The notes below the pieces were generated by a model. The model saw nothing but the letters and a program-made list of their open reading frames with translations. It had not been told where the DNA came from and did not search any database. From positions 1 to 46,195 of the forward strand of contig JBQTIU010000044.1 of assembly GCA_052387815.1 (NCBI GenBank): a stretch of DNA of 46,195 bases, in the 5' to 3' direction. Source of the stretch: JBQTIU01 sp052387815 (GTDB lineage: Bacteria > Pseudomonadota > Alphaproteobacteria > CACIAM-22H2). Both the position numbers and the translations under genes were made by a program. Below are positions 14,932 to 23,559 of this stretch, piece after piece (the stretch's first letter is position 1; each line of letters opens with the position of its first letter).

Positions 14932-15459
14932 TCATTTCGACTCGCCCTCTCTCGCCGACTTGATCGGCTTTCCCTCCGCTACGACCTCGGGCCCGACCAC
15001 GATCCGCCCGCCCTCGACATCCACCACCGGCACCGTCGCCTTCGTGAATGGCAGCCACATCTCGGCCCCCGCTCCCCTGTCGATCTCGAGCAGGTCCCCG
15101 GCGCCGAAGTTGCGGACCGCCCGCACCCGCCCGATCCTCGCCCCGTCCGCCGCCTCGACCTGGAGCCCTTCGAGATCGGCGCAGTACCACTCCTCCCGGC
15201 CCGGCGGCGGCAGGGCGGAGCGCGGCACATAAAGCCGCACCCCCTTGAGCCGCTCCGCCGCCTCGCGGTCGCCGACGCCGTCGAGGCGGGCGATCACCAG
15301 GCCGCGCGTTCGGCCGCGGACCCGGACGGTGAAGCGGCGCGATCCGCTTTGGTCGGCGAGCGGGCCGTAGGCGGCAAGCCCGGCGGGGTCGACGGTGAAG
15401 CTCTTGATCCGCACCTCGCCCTTGACCCCATGCGCGCCGCCGATCTCGCCGACCAGCAC
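14932..15459 (-). CDS. rimM: Ribosome maturation factor RimM
   Basis: A 175-residue 16S rRNA processing factor that binds S19 in the 30S head. VGEIGGAHGVKGEVRIKSFT at the N-terminus and the PRC-barrel half beginning EEWYCADLEGLQV with GDLLEID and WLPFTKATVPVVD are diagnostic. The predicted start is GTG at 15459. Upstream codons remain open for a few residues, so the N-terminus could be slightly longer. It lies between rpsP and trmD in the standard ribosomal-maturation cluster, with gaps of 65 and 115 bp. Confidence 0.95.
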   Translation of the reverse strand: MLVGEIGGAHGVKGEVRIKSFTVDPAGLAAYGPLADQSGSRRFTVRVRGRTRGLVIARLDGVGDREAAERLKGVRLYVPRSALPPPGREEWYCADLEGLQVEAADGARIGRVRAVRNFGAGDLLEIDRGAGAEMWLPFTKATVPVVDVEGGRIVVGPEVVAEGKPIKSAREGESK

Positions 15460-15524
15460 CCGTCCGCCCCCGGCCTCGGCGCCGGGCCCGGCCCGGGCCG
15501 GGCGCGAGGATGGGCGCCGCGCCC

Positions 15525-15878
15525 TCAGGCCGGGGCCTCGGTCGGCGCCCCGGCAGCGGCTTTCATCCGCTCTTGCGTCTTGGTCCTGGGGGCGCTCTTC
15601 CTCGGGCTGTCGCGGCGCACCGGCTTGGGCCCGAGCTCGGCGGCATGAAGGAACAGCGCCACCCGGTCCGAGGGGCGCGCCCCCACCTTGAGCCAGTGCT
15701 TGATGCGTTCCCCATCCAGCCGCACGCGGTCCGGATGCCCGTGTGCGAGCATCGGGTTGTAGGTGCCGAGCTTCTCGATGAAGCGGCCATCGCGCGGGCT
15801 GCGGCTGTCGGCGACGACGATGCGGTAGAAGGGCCGCTTCTTCGCTCCGGCCCGGGCCAAGCGGATCTTGATTGCCAT
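15525..15878 (-). CDS. rpsP: 30S ribosomal protein S16
   Basis: A 117-residue S16. MAIKIRLARAGAKKRPFYRIVVADSRSPRDGRFIEKLG contains the unmistakable family start (see KKRPFYRIVVADSR), followed by YNPM and the helix region RIKHWLKVGARPSDRVALFL. The C-terminus has a basic, Ala/Pro-rich extension beyond the bacterial core of about 80 residues, usual in Alphaproteobacteria. The frame is open to 15917, but the ATG at 15878 is the family start. It lies 35 bp after ffh. Confidence 0.97.
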   Translation of the reverse strand: MAIKIRLARAGAKKRPFYRIVVADSRSPRDGRFIEKLGTYNPMLAHGHPDRVRLDGERIKHWLKVGARPSDRVALFLHAAELGPKPVRRDSPRKSAPRTKTQERMKAAAGAPTEAPA

Positions 15879-15913
15879 GTCGGTGTCGGTTCCTTTCCTT
15901 CTCGGTTGCGAAA

Positions 15914-17263
15914 TCAACGGCGGAAGAGCGGGGCCATGCCGGCGCGCATGACCCCCTTCTCGCCCAGCCTGGTGACCTGTTTCATCATTCGGCTCATCTC
16001 GACGAACTGCTTGATCAGCCGGTTGACCTCTTCGACCGAGGTTCCCGAGCCCGCCGCGATGCGCCGCCGGCGGCCGCCGTTCAAGAGCTTGGCGTTGCGG
16101 CGCTCGGCGCGGGTCATCGAGCCGATGATCGCCTCCTGGCGCCGGACCATGCGGTCGTCGACCTTGGCCGCGGCCAATTGCTTCTGGACCTTGGCGATAC
16201 CGGGCAGCAGGCCCATGACGCCGGTGAGGCCACCCATCTTGCGCAGCTGGCGCAGCTGGCCCGCCATGTCGTCGAGGTCGAACTCGCCCTTCTTGACCTT
16301 GCGGGCGAGCTTCTCGGCCTCTTCCTGCTCGACCGTCTCCGCGGCTTTTTCGACCAGGCTCACCACGTCGCCCATGCCGAGGATGCGCCCGGCGATGCGC
16401 TCCGGGTGGAAGACGTCGAGGGCGTCGAGCTTCTCGCCGATGCCGATCAGCTTGATCGGCCGGCCGGTGACCGCGCGCATCGACAGCGCCGCGCCGCCGC
16501 GCGCATCGCCGTCGACGCGGGTCAGTACGATGCCGGTGATTCCCACCTTGTCGTTGAAGTTGCGGGCGATCTTGACCGCGTCCTGGCCGGTCAGGGCGTC
16601 GGCGACGAGCAGGGTCTCGGACGGACGGACGGCGGCACGCACCGAGGCCGCCTCGGCCATCAGCTCCTCGTCGATGGCGAGCCGGCCGGCGGTCTCGAGG
16701 ATGACCACGTCATAGCCTTGGCGCGCGCCGGTCTCCATGGCGCGCCTGGCGATGTCGACGGGCCGCTCGCTGGCGACGACCTCAAGGGTCGCGATCCCGG
16801 CCTGGTGGCCGAGCACCGCGAGCTGCTCGTGCGCCGCCGCCCGGCGCGTGTCGAGCGAGGCCATCAACACTTTCTTGCGGTCGCGGGCCACGAGCCGCTT
16901 GGCGAGCTTGGCCGCCGTGGTCGTCTTGCCCGAGCCCTGCAAGCCGAGCAAAAGGATCGGGACCGGCGGGTTGGCCCGCAAATTGATCTCGGCGGCGCTC
17001 GAGCCCAGGGTCTCGACGAGGCGGTCGTGAACGATCTTGACCACCATCTGGCCGGGCGTGACGCTGCGGGTCACCTCCGCGCCGATCGCCGCCACGCGCA
17101 CCCCGGCGATGAAATCCTTGACCACCTCGAGCGCCACATCGGCCTCGAGCAAGGCCACCCGCACCTCGCGCAACGCCAGATCGACGTCGCTTTCGGACAG
17201 GGCGCCGCGCTTCTTCAGGCGGTCGAAGATTTGGCCGAGCCGGGCGGCGAGCGAGTCGAACAT
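15914..17263 (-). CDS. ffh: Signal recognition particle protein Ffh
   Basis: Ffh is the SRP GTPase that binds signal sequences with 4.5S RNA and delivers ribosomes to FtsY. The 449-residue protein has the N domain from MFDSLAARLGQIFDRL, the G1 loop GLQGSGKTTTAAKLA, TRVDGDARGGAALSM (G4/G5) and the methionine-rich M domain ending EMSRMMKQVTRLGEKGVM. Two positions deviate from the usual family sequence as I know it: the G3 motif reads ETAGR rather than DTAGR, and the G2 motif reads DTRRAAA rather than DxRRPAA. The start at 17263 matches the family N-terminus. It is first in the large minus-strand operon. Confidence 0.97.
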   Translation of the reverse strand: MFDSLAARLGQIFDRLKKRGALSESDVDLALREVRVALLEADVALEVVKDFIAGVRVAAIGAEVTRSVTPGQMVVKIVHDRLVETLGSSAAEINLRANPPVPILLLGLQGSGKTTTAAKLAKRLVARDRKKVLMASLDTRRAAAHEQLAVLGHQAGIATLEVVASERPVDIARRAMETGARQGYDVVILETAGRLAIDEELMAEAASVRAAVRPSETLLVADALTGQDAVKIARNFNDKVGITGIVLTRVDGDARGGAALSMRAVTGRPIKLIGIGEKLDALDVFHPERIAGRILGMGDVVSLVEKAAETVEQEEAEKLARKVKKGEFDLDDMAGQLRQLRKMGGLTGVMGLLPGIAKVQKQLAAAKVDDRMVRRQEAIIGSMTRAERRNAKLLNGGRRRRIAAGSGTSVEEVNRLIKQFVEMSRMMKQVTRLGEKGVMRAGMAPLFRR

Positions 17264-17343
17264 CAAGCGATGCTCCCAGTACCCGGGATCACGTCGCCGC
17301 GCGCCAGCGCGCAAACCGGAGACCGGGTAGCAAACAAACGAAC

Positions 17344-17407
17344 TCGTAGGGGCGGGCCTTGAACGGGCGGGTCTTAAGACCGGCGAGGCAACGCCTCGCC
17401 CCTACGA
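17344..17407. repeat. Palindromic dispersed-repeat element in the ffh leader
   Basis: TCGTAGGGGCG (17344-17354) pairs with CGCCCCTACGA (17397-17407). Inside are the palindrome GGTCTTAAGACC (17370-17381) and the hairpin GAGGC-AAC-GCCTC (17385-17397). The GTAGGGGC core recurs in the palindromes at 31505-31552, so it is likely a chromosome-wide repeat family. The rest of 17264-17609 holds only the promoter candidate and no gene. Confidence 0.65.
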
Positions 17408-17501
17408 ACACGAACGAACAACGCCCCGGCGCGCGAAACTCGCGGACCGGGGGAGACCCAAGGGGCCCAAGGGGCTCGAACTTGTCCCTTGAACGGCGGC
17501 G

Positions 17502-17531
17502 ACCCTAGCCCGGCGGCCGCGCTCAAGTCAA
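17502..17531 (-). promoter_or_regulatory. Candidate promoter of the ffh-rplS-leu operon
   Basis: On the minus strand TTGACT (complement of 17526-17531) is followed after 18 bases by TAGGGT (complement of 17502-17507), a good -35 with a moderate -10 for a high-GC alphaproteobacterium. Transcription would start near 17495, leaving a leader of about 230 bases that carries the palindromic repeat at 17344-17407. Confidence 0.45.
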
Positions 17532-17609
17532 GGCGGTGGCGGATTCGGTAACGTCAAAAGGCTGGTATCAGGAGGAAACGGGGCGATTGGGCGGGGTCGC
17601 GGGTCTTCG

Positions 17610-17885
17610 TCAGCGGGTCGGCGCGCGCGACCGTCCGGGGGCGGGCGCGCCACGCAGCAGCCCCTCCGTGCTCAGGTTCTCGTCGCCGTCGAACCAGTGG
17701 ATTCCATACCCGCCGCCAGTGATTTCCCAGCGCTGCTTCTGCTCCGGTGTGGCCTCGAACAGCCGGGGGTACCAGGCAAGCAGCGCGGCGATGGTGCGGC
17801 CGTCGATCAAATCGACGATGATCCGCTCCGCATCGAAACGCACCGCGCGCACTCGCTCGTCAGCCTTTTGCGCCGAAATGCTCAC
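17610..17885 (-). CDS. DUF2442 domain protein
   Basis: A 91-residue protein with the DUF2442 layout: VRAVRFDAERIIVDLIDGRTIAALLAWYPRL, then WEITGGGYGIHWFDGDENLSTEGLLRG, of which the GYGIHWFDGDENLS motif is diagnostic. The family is small and alpha/beta, of unknown function, and frequently encoded just after a DUF4160 gene, sometimes discussed as a toxin-antitoxin-like pair. Here the start is GTG at 17885 inside the end of a truncated DUF4160 frame, as in intact pairs. The C-terminal tail after LLRG is Pro/Arg-rich. Confidence 0.8.
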   Translation of the reverse strand: MSISAQKADERVRAVRFDAERIIVDLIDGRTIAALLAWYPRLFEATPEQKQRWEITGGGYGIHWFDGDENLSTEGLLRGAPAPGRSRAPTR

Positions 17886-17994
17886 GCCATGCCTCCATCA
17901 ACTGGGCCTGGTGGTCCCGGACGACCCGCAGCAGCTCGCCAAGCTCGCCGGCTCTAAAGCCGGCGTTGCGCGCCGTCGGGGCGCACTGAATAGA
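17860..17994 (-). pseudogene. DUF4160 gene remnant (C-terminal part only)
   Basis: This frame encodes RNAGFRAGELGELLRVVRDH followed by QAQLMEAWREHFGAKG and a stop at 17860-17862, which matches the C-terminal half of DUF4160 proteins. Upstream, the frame is closed by TGA at 17995-17997 and I could not recognise the N-terminal half in any frame. It overlaps the GTG of the DUF2442 gene as in intact DUF4160-DUF2442 pairs. The truncation point lies near possible insertion-sequence end repeats at 18144-18188, which may explain the loss. The gap from 17995 to 18220 contains no other gene. Confidence 0.6.
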
Positions 17995-18143
17995 TCAGGT
18001 TGGCGCGCAGGTGTCGCGCGCGGGTCCTCCCTGTGGACTACCGGGACGACCCGGCCCCCAACCCCGGGCGAAATTGGCTCGCGTCCCTCCACTTCGCGCG
18101 CCACCCGCCAGGACCAACACCAGGTCCTCGCGGCTCACAACAG

Positions 18144-18188
18144 CGGACATTCGATGTGCTACAAAACCCGGACATTTTAACTTGCTAC
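18144..18188. mobile_element. Possible IS21-like end remnant (two imperfect repeats)
   Basis: CGGACATTCGATGTGCTAC (18144-18162) and CGGACATTTTAACTTGCTAC (18169-18188) are imperfect direct repeats with a 25-base period. From memory, repeats of the form GGACATTTn-TTGCT occur near the ends of IS21-family elements. No transposase reading frame is present, so this would be a scar only. Confidence 0.35.
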
Positions 18189-18220
18189 GGACAGGCGGCG
18201 GCGTGCTTGGGGCGCGCGGC

Positions 18221-18649
18221 TCAGGCCGCGTCGCGAACTTCAATGCTAACCCGCTTGCCCAGCACGGCGAAAGCCGCATCCAGCTTGTCGAGCCGGGTGG
18301 CGTGGATCGGATCGAGGAGCCGGTCGACCTGGTTCTGCTCCCAGCCAAGACGCCGCGCAAGGTCGGCCTTGCGCAATCCGAGGCTACGCATCGCCCGATA
18401 GAGAGCCACCTTCATCGCCACCTGGGTCGACAGCGGGACCACCGGGCGGCCGCGAGCGGAAGACGGTTTCGGGATCGGACGCCGCTCATCCATGCAAAAT
18501 GAGATCGCGGTCACCAGCGCATCCGCCGCGTGAGCGAGCGCATCGTCAATGTCGGAGCCGTAGGTGACAAGCTCGGCAAAATCGGGGCTCGTCACCATCA
18601 GGGTATCGTTGTCGTCCGGCCTCAGGATGACCGGATAGGCAAGCGTCAT
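18221..18649 (-). CDS. hicB: HicB-family antitoxin
   Basis: A 142-residue antitoxin. The N-terminal degenerate RNase H-like HicB domain reads YPVILRPDDNDTLMVTSPDF, then ELVTYGSDIDDALAHAADAL. The C-terminal half is a helix-turn-helix of the Xre/Cro type (MRSLGLRKADLARRLGWEQNQVDRLLDP) that should bind the operator. It follows hicA with a 4-base ATGA overlap, the usual HicA-first order. The helix-turn-helix type of HicB typically represses its own promoter, consistent with the palindrome upstream of hicA. Confidence 0.9.
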   Translation of the reverse strand: MTLAYPVILRPDDNDTLMVTSPDFAELVTYGSDIDDALAHAADALVTAISFCMDERRPIPKPSSARGRPVVPLSTQVAMKVALYRAMRSLGLRKADLARRLGWEQNQVDRLLDPIHATRLDKLDAAFAVLGKRVSIEVRDAA

Positions 18650-18828
18650 TTGAGATCCAAATCCTTCTTGATCTTCTCGATCAATCCCGTACCGAGCTGC
18701 TGGCGAGCGCCGTGCATGGGCAGTTGCGAGGAGCGCTCGCCGCGCCGCACTTTAAGATGGCCGCCCCTGCCGGGGCTGAAAACGCAACCTTGACGGGCCA
18801 ACCATTTGCGAAACTGGCGCGCGTTCAC
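18646..18828 (-). CDS. hicA: HicA-family mRNA interferase toxin
   Basis: A 60-residue double-stranded-RNA-binding-like toxin. MNARQFRKWLARQGC, RGGHLKVRRGERSSQLPMHG and GTGLIEKIKKDLDL are typical; the histidine of GGHLKV is the candidate catalytic residue. HicA degrades mRNA and tmRNA independently of the ribosome. The start codon is GTG at 18828, directly beside the operator-promoter region, leaving almost no leader. The gene looks intact. Confidence 0.9.
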   Translation of the reverse strand: MNARQFRKWLARQGCVFSPGRGGHLKVRRGERSSQLPMHGARQQLGTGLIEKIKKDLDLK

Positions 18829-18829
18829 C

Positions 18830-18865
18830 GTCCTAGAAAATAGGACAAACGTGTCGCAACTTCAA
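18830..18865 (-). promoter_or_regulatory. hicAB promoter with palindromic operator
   Basis: On the minus strand TTGAAG (complement of 18860-18865) is followed after 17 bases by TATTTT (complement of 18837-18842). The perfect palindrome GTCCTA-N5-TAGGAC (18830-18846) covers the -10 and the expected start site, a natural place for HicB to repress. Transcription would start about 2 bases before the GTG, so the mRNA may be near-leaderless. Confidence 0.55.
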
Positions 18866-18953
18866 GCGTCCCCCATCCTTTCTCCCGGGTGTCGTCGTGT
18901 ATGGACTTGTCCCTGCCACCGGGCCATATAAGCCAGACCCCACGAGGCCCCGC

Positions 18954-19802
18954 ATGACTGCCTCCCGCTTCCGCGACAGCTCCGTCCGCCGGTTCGTCAA
19001 GATGCACGGGCTCGGCAACGACTTCGTGGTCATCGACGCGCGCGACCGCCCGCTGGCCCTCGACGAGGGCCAAGCGCGCGCCATCGCCGACCGCCGCACC
19101 GGGGTGGGTTGCGACCAACTCATCGTCATCGAAAAGCCGGCGACGGGCGGCGCCGACGCCTTCATGCGCATCCGCAATGCCGACGGCGGCGAGGTGGCGA
19201 CCTGCGGCAATGCCACGCGCTGCGTCGCCGACCTGATCATGAACGAGACGGGCCGCGAGCGGCTGGTCATCGAGACCAAGGCCGGCCTCTTGGACGCCGC
19301 GCGCGCCGGCGAAGGGAGGATCGCCGTCGACCTGGGCCGGGCGCGCCACGATTGGCGGGATATCCCGCTATCCGAGCCGCAGGACACGCTTCATCTCGAC
19401 CTGCATTTGGGGCCGCTCACCGACCCGGCGGCGGTCGGGCTGGGCAATCCGCATGCGGTGTTCTTCGTCGCCGACGTCGCCAGGATCGACCTCGACGGCC
19501 TGGGGCCGGTGCTCGAGCGCCACCGGCTGTTCCCGGAACGCGCCAATATCGGCATCGCCCAGATCCTCGCCCCGGACCGCATCCGGCTGCGCGTCTGGGA
19601 GCGCGGAACCGGCATCACCCGGGCCTGCGCCTCGGGCGCCTGCGCGGCGGTGGTCGCCGGCGCGCGGCGCGGATTGCTGGCGCGCCGGGCGGTCGTCGTC
19701 CTCGACGGCGGCGAACTCGAGGTCGAATGGCTCGCCAGCGGGCATGTGTGGATGAGCGGGCCGGTCGCGGTGAGCTTCAGGGGCGAGCTGGCCCTGTCAT
19801 GA
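18954..19802 (+). CDS. dapF: Diaminopimelate epimerase
   Basis: DapF converts LL- to meso-diaminopimelate, for lysine and peptidoglycan. The 282-residue protein has FVKMHGLGNDFVVIDARDR at the N-terminus. The first catalytic cysteine is in MRIRNADGGEVATCGNATRC (CGN motif) and the second in RACASGACAAVVAG. GLGNPHAVFFV and RLRVWERGTGIT are also present. Two half-domains with one cysteine each are intact. The frame opens at 18897, but ATG 18954 begins nearer the conserved core with GAGG upstream. Its stop overlaps the mtaB start as ATGA. It is divergent from hicAB. Confidence 0.97.
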   Translation: MTASRFRDSSVRRFVKMHGLGNDFVVIDARDRPLALDEGQARAIADRRTGVGCDQLIVIEKPATGGADAFMRIRNADGGEVATCGNATRCVADLIMNETGRERLVIETKAGLLDAARAGEGRIAVDLGRARHDWRDIPLSEPQDTLHLDLHLGPLTDPAAVGLGNPHAVFFVADVARIDLDGLGPVLERHRLFPERANIGIAQILAPDRIRLRVWERGTGITRACASGACAAVVAGARRGLLARRAVVVLDGGELEVEWLASGHVWMSGPVAVSFRGELALS

Positions 19803-21081
19803 GCGCGGCGAGGACGGCGCCCGAGACGCCGCGGCCGCAGGTGGTCACCTTCGGGTGCCGGCTCAACATCTACGAATCCGAGGTGATCGGCCGGCTGGCG
19901 GGCGCGGCGGGACTAGGATCGGCGGTGGTCGTCAACACCTGCGCCGTCACCGCCGAGGCCGAGCGCCAGGCCCGCCAAGCGATCCGTCGCCTGAAGCGGG
20001 ACCGGCCGGAGGCCCAAATCATCGTCACCGGCTGCGCGGCGCAGCTCCGCCCCGCCAGCTTCGCCGACATGCCCGAGGTCACCCGCGTGCTCGGCAACGC
20101 CGAAAAGCGCGACCCGGCCGCCTGGCGAGCCGTCGCGCAAGACCCCGAGGCCCCACGCGTCGCGGTCGCCGACATCCTGGCGGTGCGCGAGACGGCCGGG
20201 CACCTCATCGCCGGGTTCAACGACCGCACCCGCGCCTTCCTCGAGGTCCAGCAGGGTTGCGACCATCGCTGCACCTTTTGCGTCATTCCCTTGGCCCGCG
20301 GCCCGAGCCGCTCGGTGCCGCCAGGCGAGCTCGTCGCCAACCTCCGCGCCGTGGTCGAAGGCGGCGTCAACGAAGTCGTGCTGACCGGCGTCGACCTCAC
20401 CGCCTACGGCGGCGATCTGCCAGGCCGGATCGGCCTCGGGGGGATGGTGCGCCGGCTGCTCGCGGCGGTGCCGGCGCTGCCGCGCTTGCGCCTATCCTCG
20501 CTCGACCCGGCGGAAATCGACGACGATCTGTGGCGCCTCCTCGCCGACGAGGAGCGGCTGATGCCGCACCTGCATTTGAGCCTGCAATCCGGGGACGATT
20601 TGATCCTGAAGCGCATGAAGCGCCGCCACGACCGGGCCCAGGCGCTCGAGGTCTGCCAGCGGGCGCGCGCCCTTCGCCCCGGCATCGCGCTCGGCGCCGA
20701 CTTGATCGCCGGCTTCCCGACCGAGACCGAGGACATGTTCGCGCACACGCTGTCGCTCGTCGAGGCGGCGGGACTCGCCTCCCTCCACGTGTTCGCCTAC
20801 TCGCGCCGGCCCGGCACGGCGGCGGCGAAGATGCCGCCCGTGCCGGGGCCGGCGATCGCCTCGCGCGCCCGGCGCTTGCGCGAGGAGGGCGCGCGGGCCC
20901 AGGCCCGTTTCCTCGCCGGCCGGGTCGGGCAACGCGCCTCGGTGCTGGTCGAAAACAGCGGCCTGACCGGGCACTCGGAGCATTTCGCGCCGGTGGCGCT
21001 CGACCGGCCGGCGAGCGCCGGCACGATCGTCGCGGTCGATATCCTCGCGCTCGGCGGCGATCGCCTGCTCGGCCGGGTCGC

Positions 21082-21085
<4 letters not shown>
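19799..21085 (+). CDS. mtaB: tRNA (t6A37-C2)-methylthiotransferase MtaB
   Basis: A 428-residue radical-SAM enzyme of the MiaB/MtaB/RimO group that adds a methylthio group to t6A37 of tRNA. The N-terminal UPF0004 domain has the cysteines of VTFGCRLNIYES, VVVNTCAVTAEAERQ and IVTGCAAQLRP, which bind one [4Fe-4S] cluster. The radical-SAM motif is QGCDHRCTFCVIPLARGPSRS. The C-terminal TRAM-like domain follows GRVGQRASVLVENSG. NTCAVTAEAERQARQ and GCRLN favour MtaB over MiaB. It overlaps dapF and ftsY by 4 bases each, the standard alphaproteobacterial arrangement. Confidence 0.95.
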
Positions 21086-22029
<944 letters not shown>

Positions 22030-22341
22030 CTCGCGCCAACCCGAGGTTTTCCGCAGCTTTCACGCGATCTTCGGCGCCCGTCTACCATCCATTGCGGTCG
22101 CGAAATACATTTTCCAACGCCTTGTGGCTCACTCAAGGCCTTGTAGGTTCACGAGCACCGATCCGCTGCCTATTGATTTTGCTTGACAACAGGTTGACAA
22201 AGTTGGTTTCTTATACCCGTTCGGGTCGGCATTCGGGGGCGTTTCACGATGCGAGGGTCGGTTCCGGCGATCATGATCGCCTCGTCCTTGCCCGTACGCT
22301 CTCATCGATCCGGATCCATCGGAAACTAAGGAGTCATAACC
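22030..22341 (+). other. Leader region of the lysine-rich microprotein gene
   Basis: A 312-bp gap with no other gene. It holds the tandem direct repeat TTGACA at 22183-22188 and 22194-22199 (11-base period), which could be a -35 element or a response-regulator-type tandem site, and a small ACCCG-TT-CGGGT inverted repeat near 22216. No convincing -10 is paired with either TTGACA. AAGGAG stands 8 bases before the ATG at 22342. Confidence 0.4.
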
Positions 22342-22392
22342 ATGGCAGCCAAGAAGAAAGCGAAAAAGAAGACCGCGAAAAAGAAGAAGTAG
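22342..22392 (+). CDS. 16-residue lysine/alanine-rich basic microprotein
   Basis: The frame encodes MAAKKKAKKKTAKKKK and a TAG stop: 11 lysines, 3 alanines, 1 threonine and the initiator methionine. It is far too short for automatic gene calls. Expression signals are unusually complete for its size: a consensus AAGGAG 8 bases upstream, a long leader, and two hairpins directly downstream, the second a textbook terminator. The composition resembles the lysine-rich tails of histone H1-like bacterial proteins, so nucleic-acid binding is the obvious inference, but no globular domain exists. It might alternatively be a leader peptide or an mRNA tag for regulation by lysyl-tRNA supply. I know of no assigned function. 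Confidence 0.6.
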   Translation: MAAKKKAKKKTAKKKK

Positions 22393-22399
22393 GCTTGCC

Positions 22400-22484
22400 G
22401 CCGGGTGCGACGCACCCGGCATGGCGTTGTTAAGCCGACTTCGAGGATGCGTTGGATGGTCGAGCGACCGTCCAACGCATTTTT
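22400..22484 (+). terminator. Double hairpin with strong intrinsic terminator
   Basis: GCCGGGTG (22400-22407, loop CGACG) pairs with CACCCGGC (22413-22420). A second, longer stem follows: ATGCGTTGGA at 22447-22456 pairs with TCCAACGCAT at 22471-22480, with an inner GGTCG-AG-CGACC, and five T residues end it (22480-22484). It terminates the microprotein transcript and insulates the kinase gene downstream. Confidence 0.85.
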
Positions 22485-22596
22485 GTTTGGTCCCTCCCCG
22501 CCTCGGAAAACGAGGCTCGTCCCCGTCCGCCCGCAGGCCCTATGATCCAAGCGCGGTGGTCCCGGCCGGGGCGCCATCGGTCGGGGGAGAGAGTCG

Positions 22597-23559
22597 ATGA
22601 CGGCGGCATCGGTGCGCATCGCCGCGATCGGCGAGTGCATGATCGAGCTTGGACATGTGGGCGGGGCCAGGATCGAACTCGCCTTCGGCGGCGATACACT
22701 GAATACGGCGGTCTACCTCGCGCGCCTCGGCGAGGGGCGCTGGCGCGTCGATTACGCGACCGCCTTGGGCGACGATCCCTACAGCGATTCAATGCGCAAG
22801 TTTTTCGTGGCCGAAGGCCTCGGGGTCGATTTGGTGGTCAGGCTGCCAGGCCGGCTGCCCGGCCTTTACGCGATCCGCACCGCCGCCGACGGCGAACGGC
22901 AGTTCCATTACTGGCGGAGCGAGGCGGCAGCGCGCGCGATGTTCGACGAGCCGCACGGCGCGGCCCTCGCCGCGGCGCTGCCCGGCTATTCCTGGCTCTA
23001 TCTGTCGGGAATCACGCTGTCGATCCTGGCGCAGCCGGCGCGCGAGCGCCTGATCGCCGGCCTCGATGCGGCGCGCCGGGCAGGCGCCAAGATCGCCTTC
23101 GACCCCAATTACCGCCCCCGCGGCTGGGCGAACGCGGCGACGGCGCGCGCGGCGATCGCCGAGCTCGTGGCGCGGGTCGATGTGGCGCTTCCGACCTTCG
23201 GCGACGAATGCGCGCTGTTCGGCGACACCGACCCGGCCGCGACCGTGCGCCGCCTGCACGCCCTCGGGGTCGGCGAGGTGGCGGTGAAGAACGGGTCGGC
23301 GCCGGCCGTGCTATCGACGGGCGGGGCAACCGTCGTCGTTCCGGCGCCGGCGGTCGCGCGCGTCATCGATACGACCGCGGCCGGCGACGCCTTCAACGCC
23401 GGCTATCTTGCCGGACGCATCGGCGGCGCCGACCCCCGCGCCGCCGCACGCCGTGGTCATCGCCTCGCTAGCGCGGTCATCGCCCACCACGGCGCCATCA
23501 TCGCGCGCTCGGCCATGCCCGCCGCAAGCCGGGGCCGAGCCTGGAAGCCGCCGCCATGA
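22597..23559 (+). CDS. PfkB-family sugar kinase, probable 2-dehydro-3-deoxygluconate kinase
   Basis: A 320-residue ribokinase-fold kinase. RIAAIGECMIELGH at the N-terminus, LAFGGDTLNTAVYLARLG (first PfkB signature), YATALGDDPYSDSM, and the C-terminal DTTAAGDAFNAGYLAGR with the catalytic aspartate are in order. GECMIEL, GGDTLNTA and the DTTAAGDAF form match 2-keto-3-deoxygluconate kinases, which act in sugar-acid catabolism ahead of KDPG aldolase. No other pathway genes are adjacent, so the substrate remains inferred. The stop overlaps the next gene (EamA transporter) by 4 bases, suggesting a kinase-permease pair. Confidence 0.8.
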   Translation: MTAASVRIAAIGECMIELGHVGGARIELAFGGDTLNTAVYLARLGEGRWRVDYATALGDDPYSDSMRKFFVAEGLGVDLVVRLPGRLPGLYAIRTAADGERQFHYWRSEAAARAMFDEPHGAALAAALPGYSWLYLSGITLSILAQPARERLIAGLDAARRAGAKIAFDPNYRPRGWANAATARAAIAELVARVDVALPTFGDECALFGDTDPAATVRRLHALGVGEVAVKNGSAPAVLSTGGATVVVPAPAVARVIDTTAAGDAFNAGYLAGRIGGADPRAAARRGHRLASAVIAHHGAIIARSAMPAASRGRAWKPPP

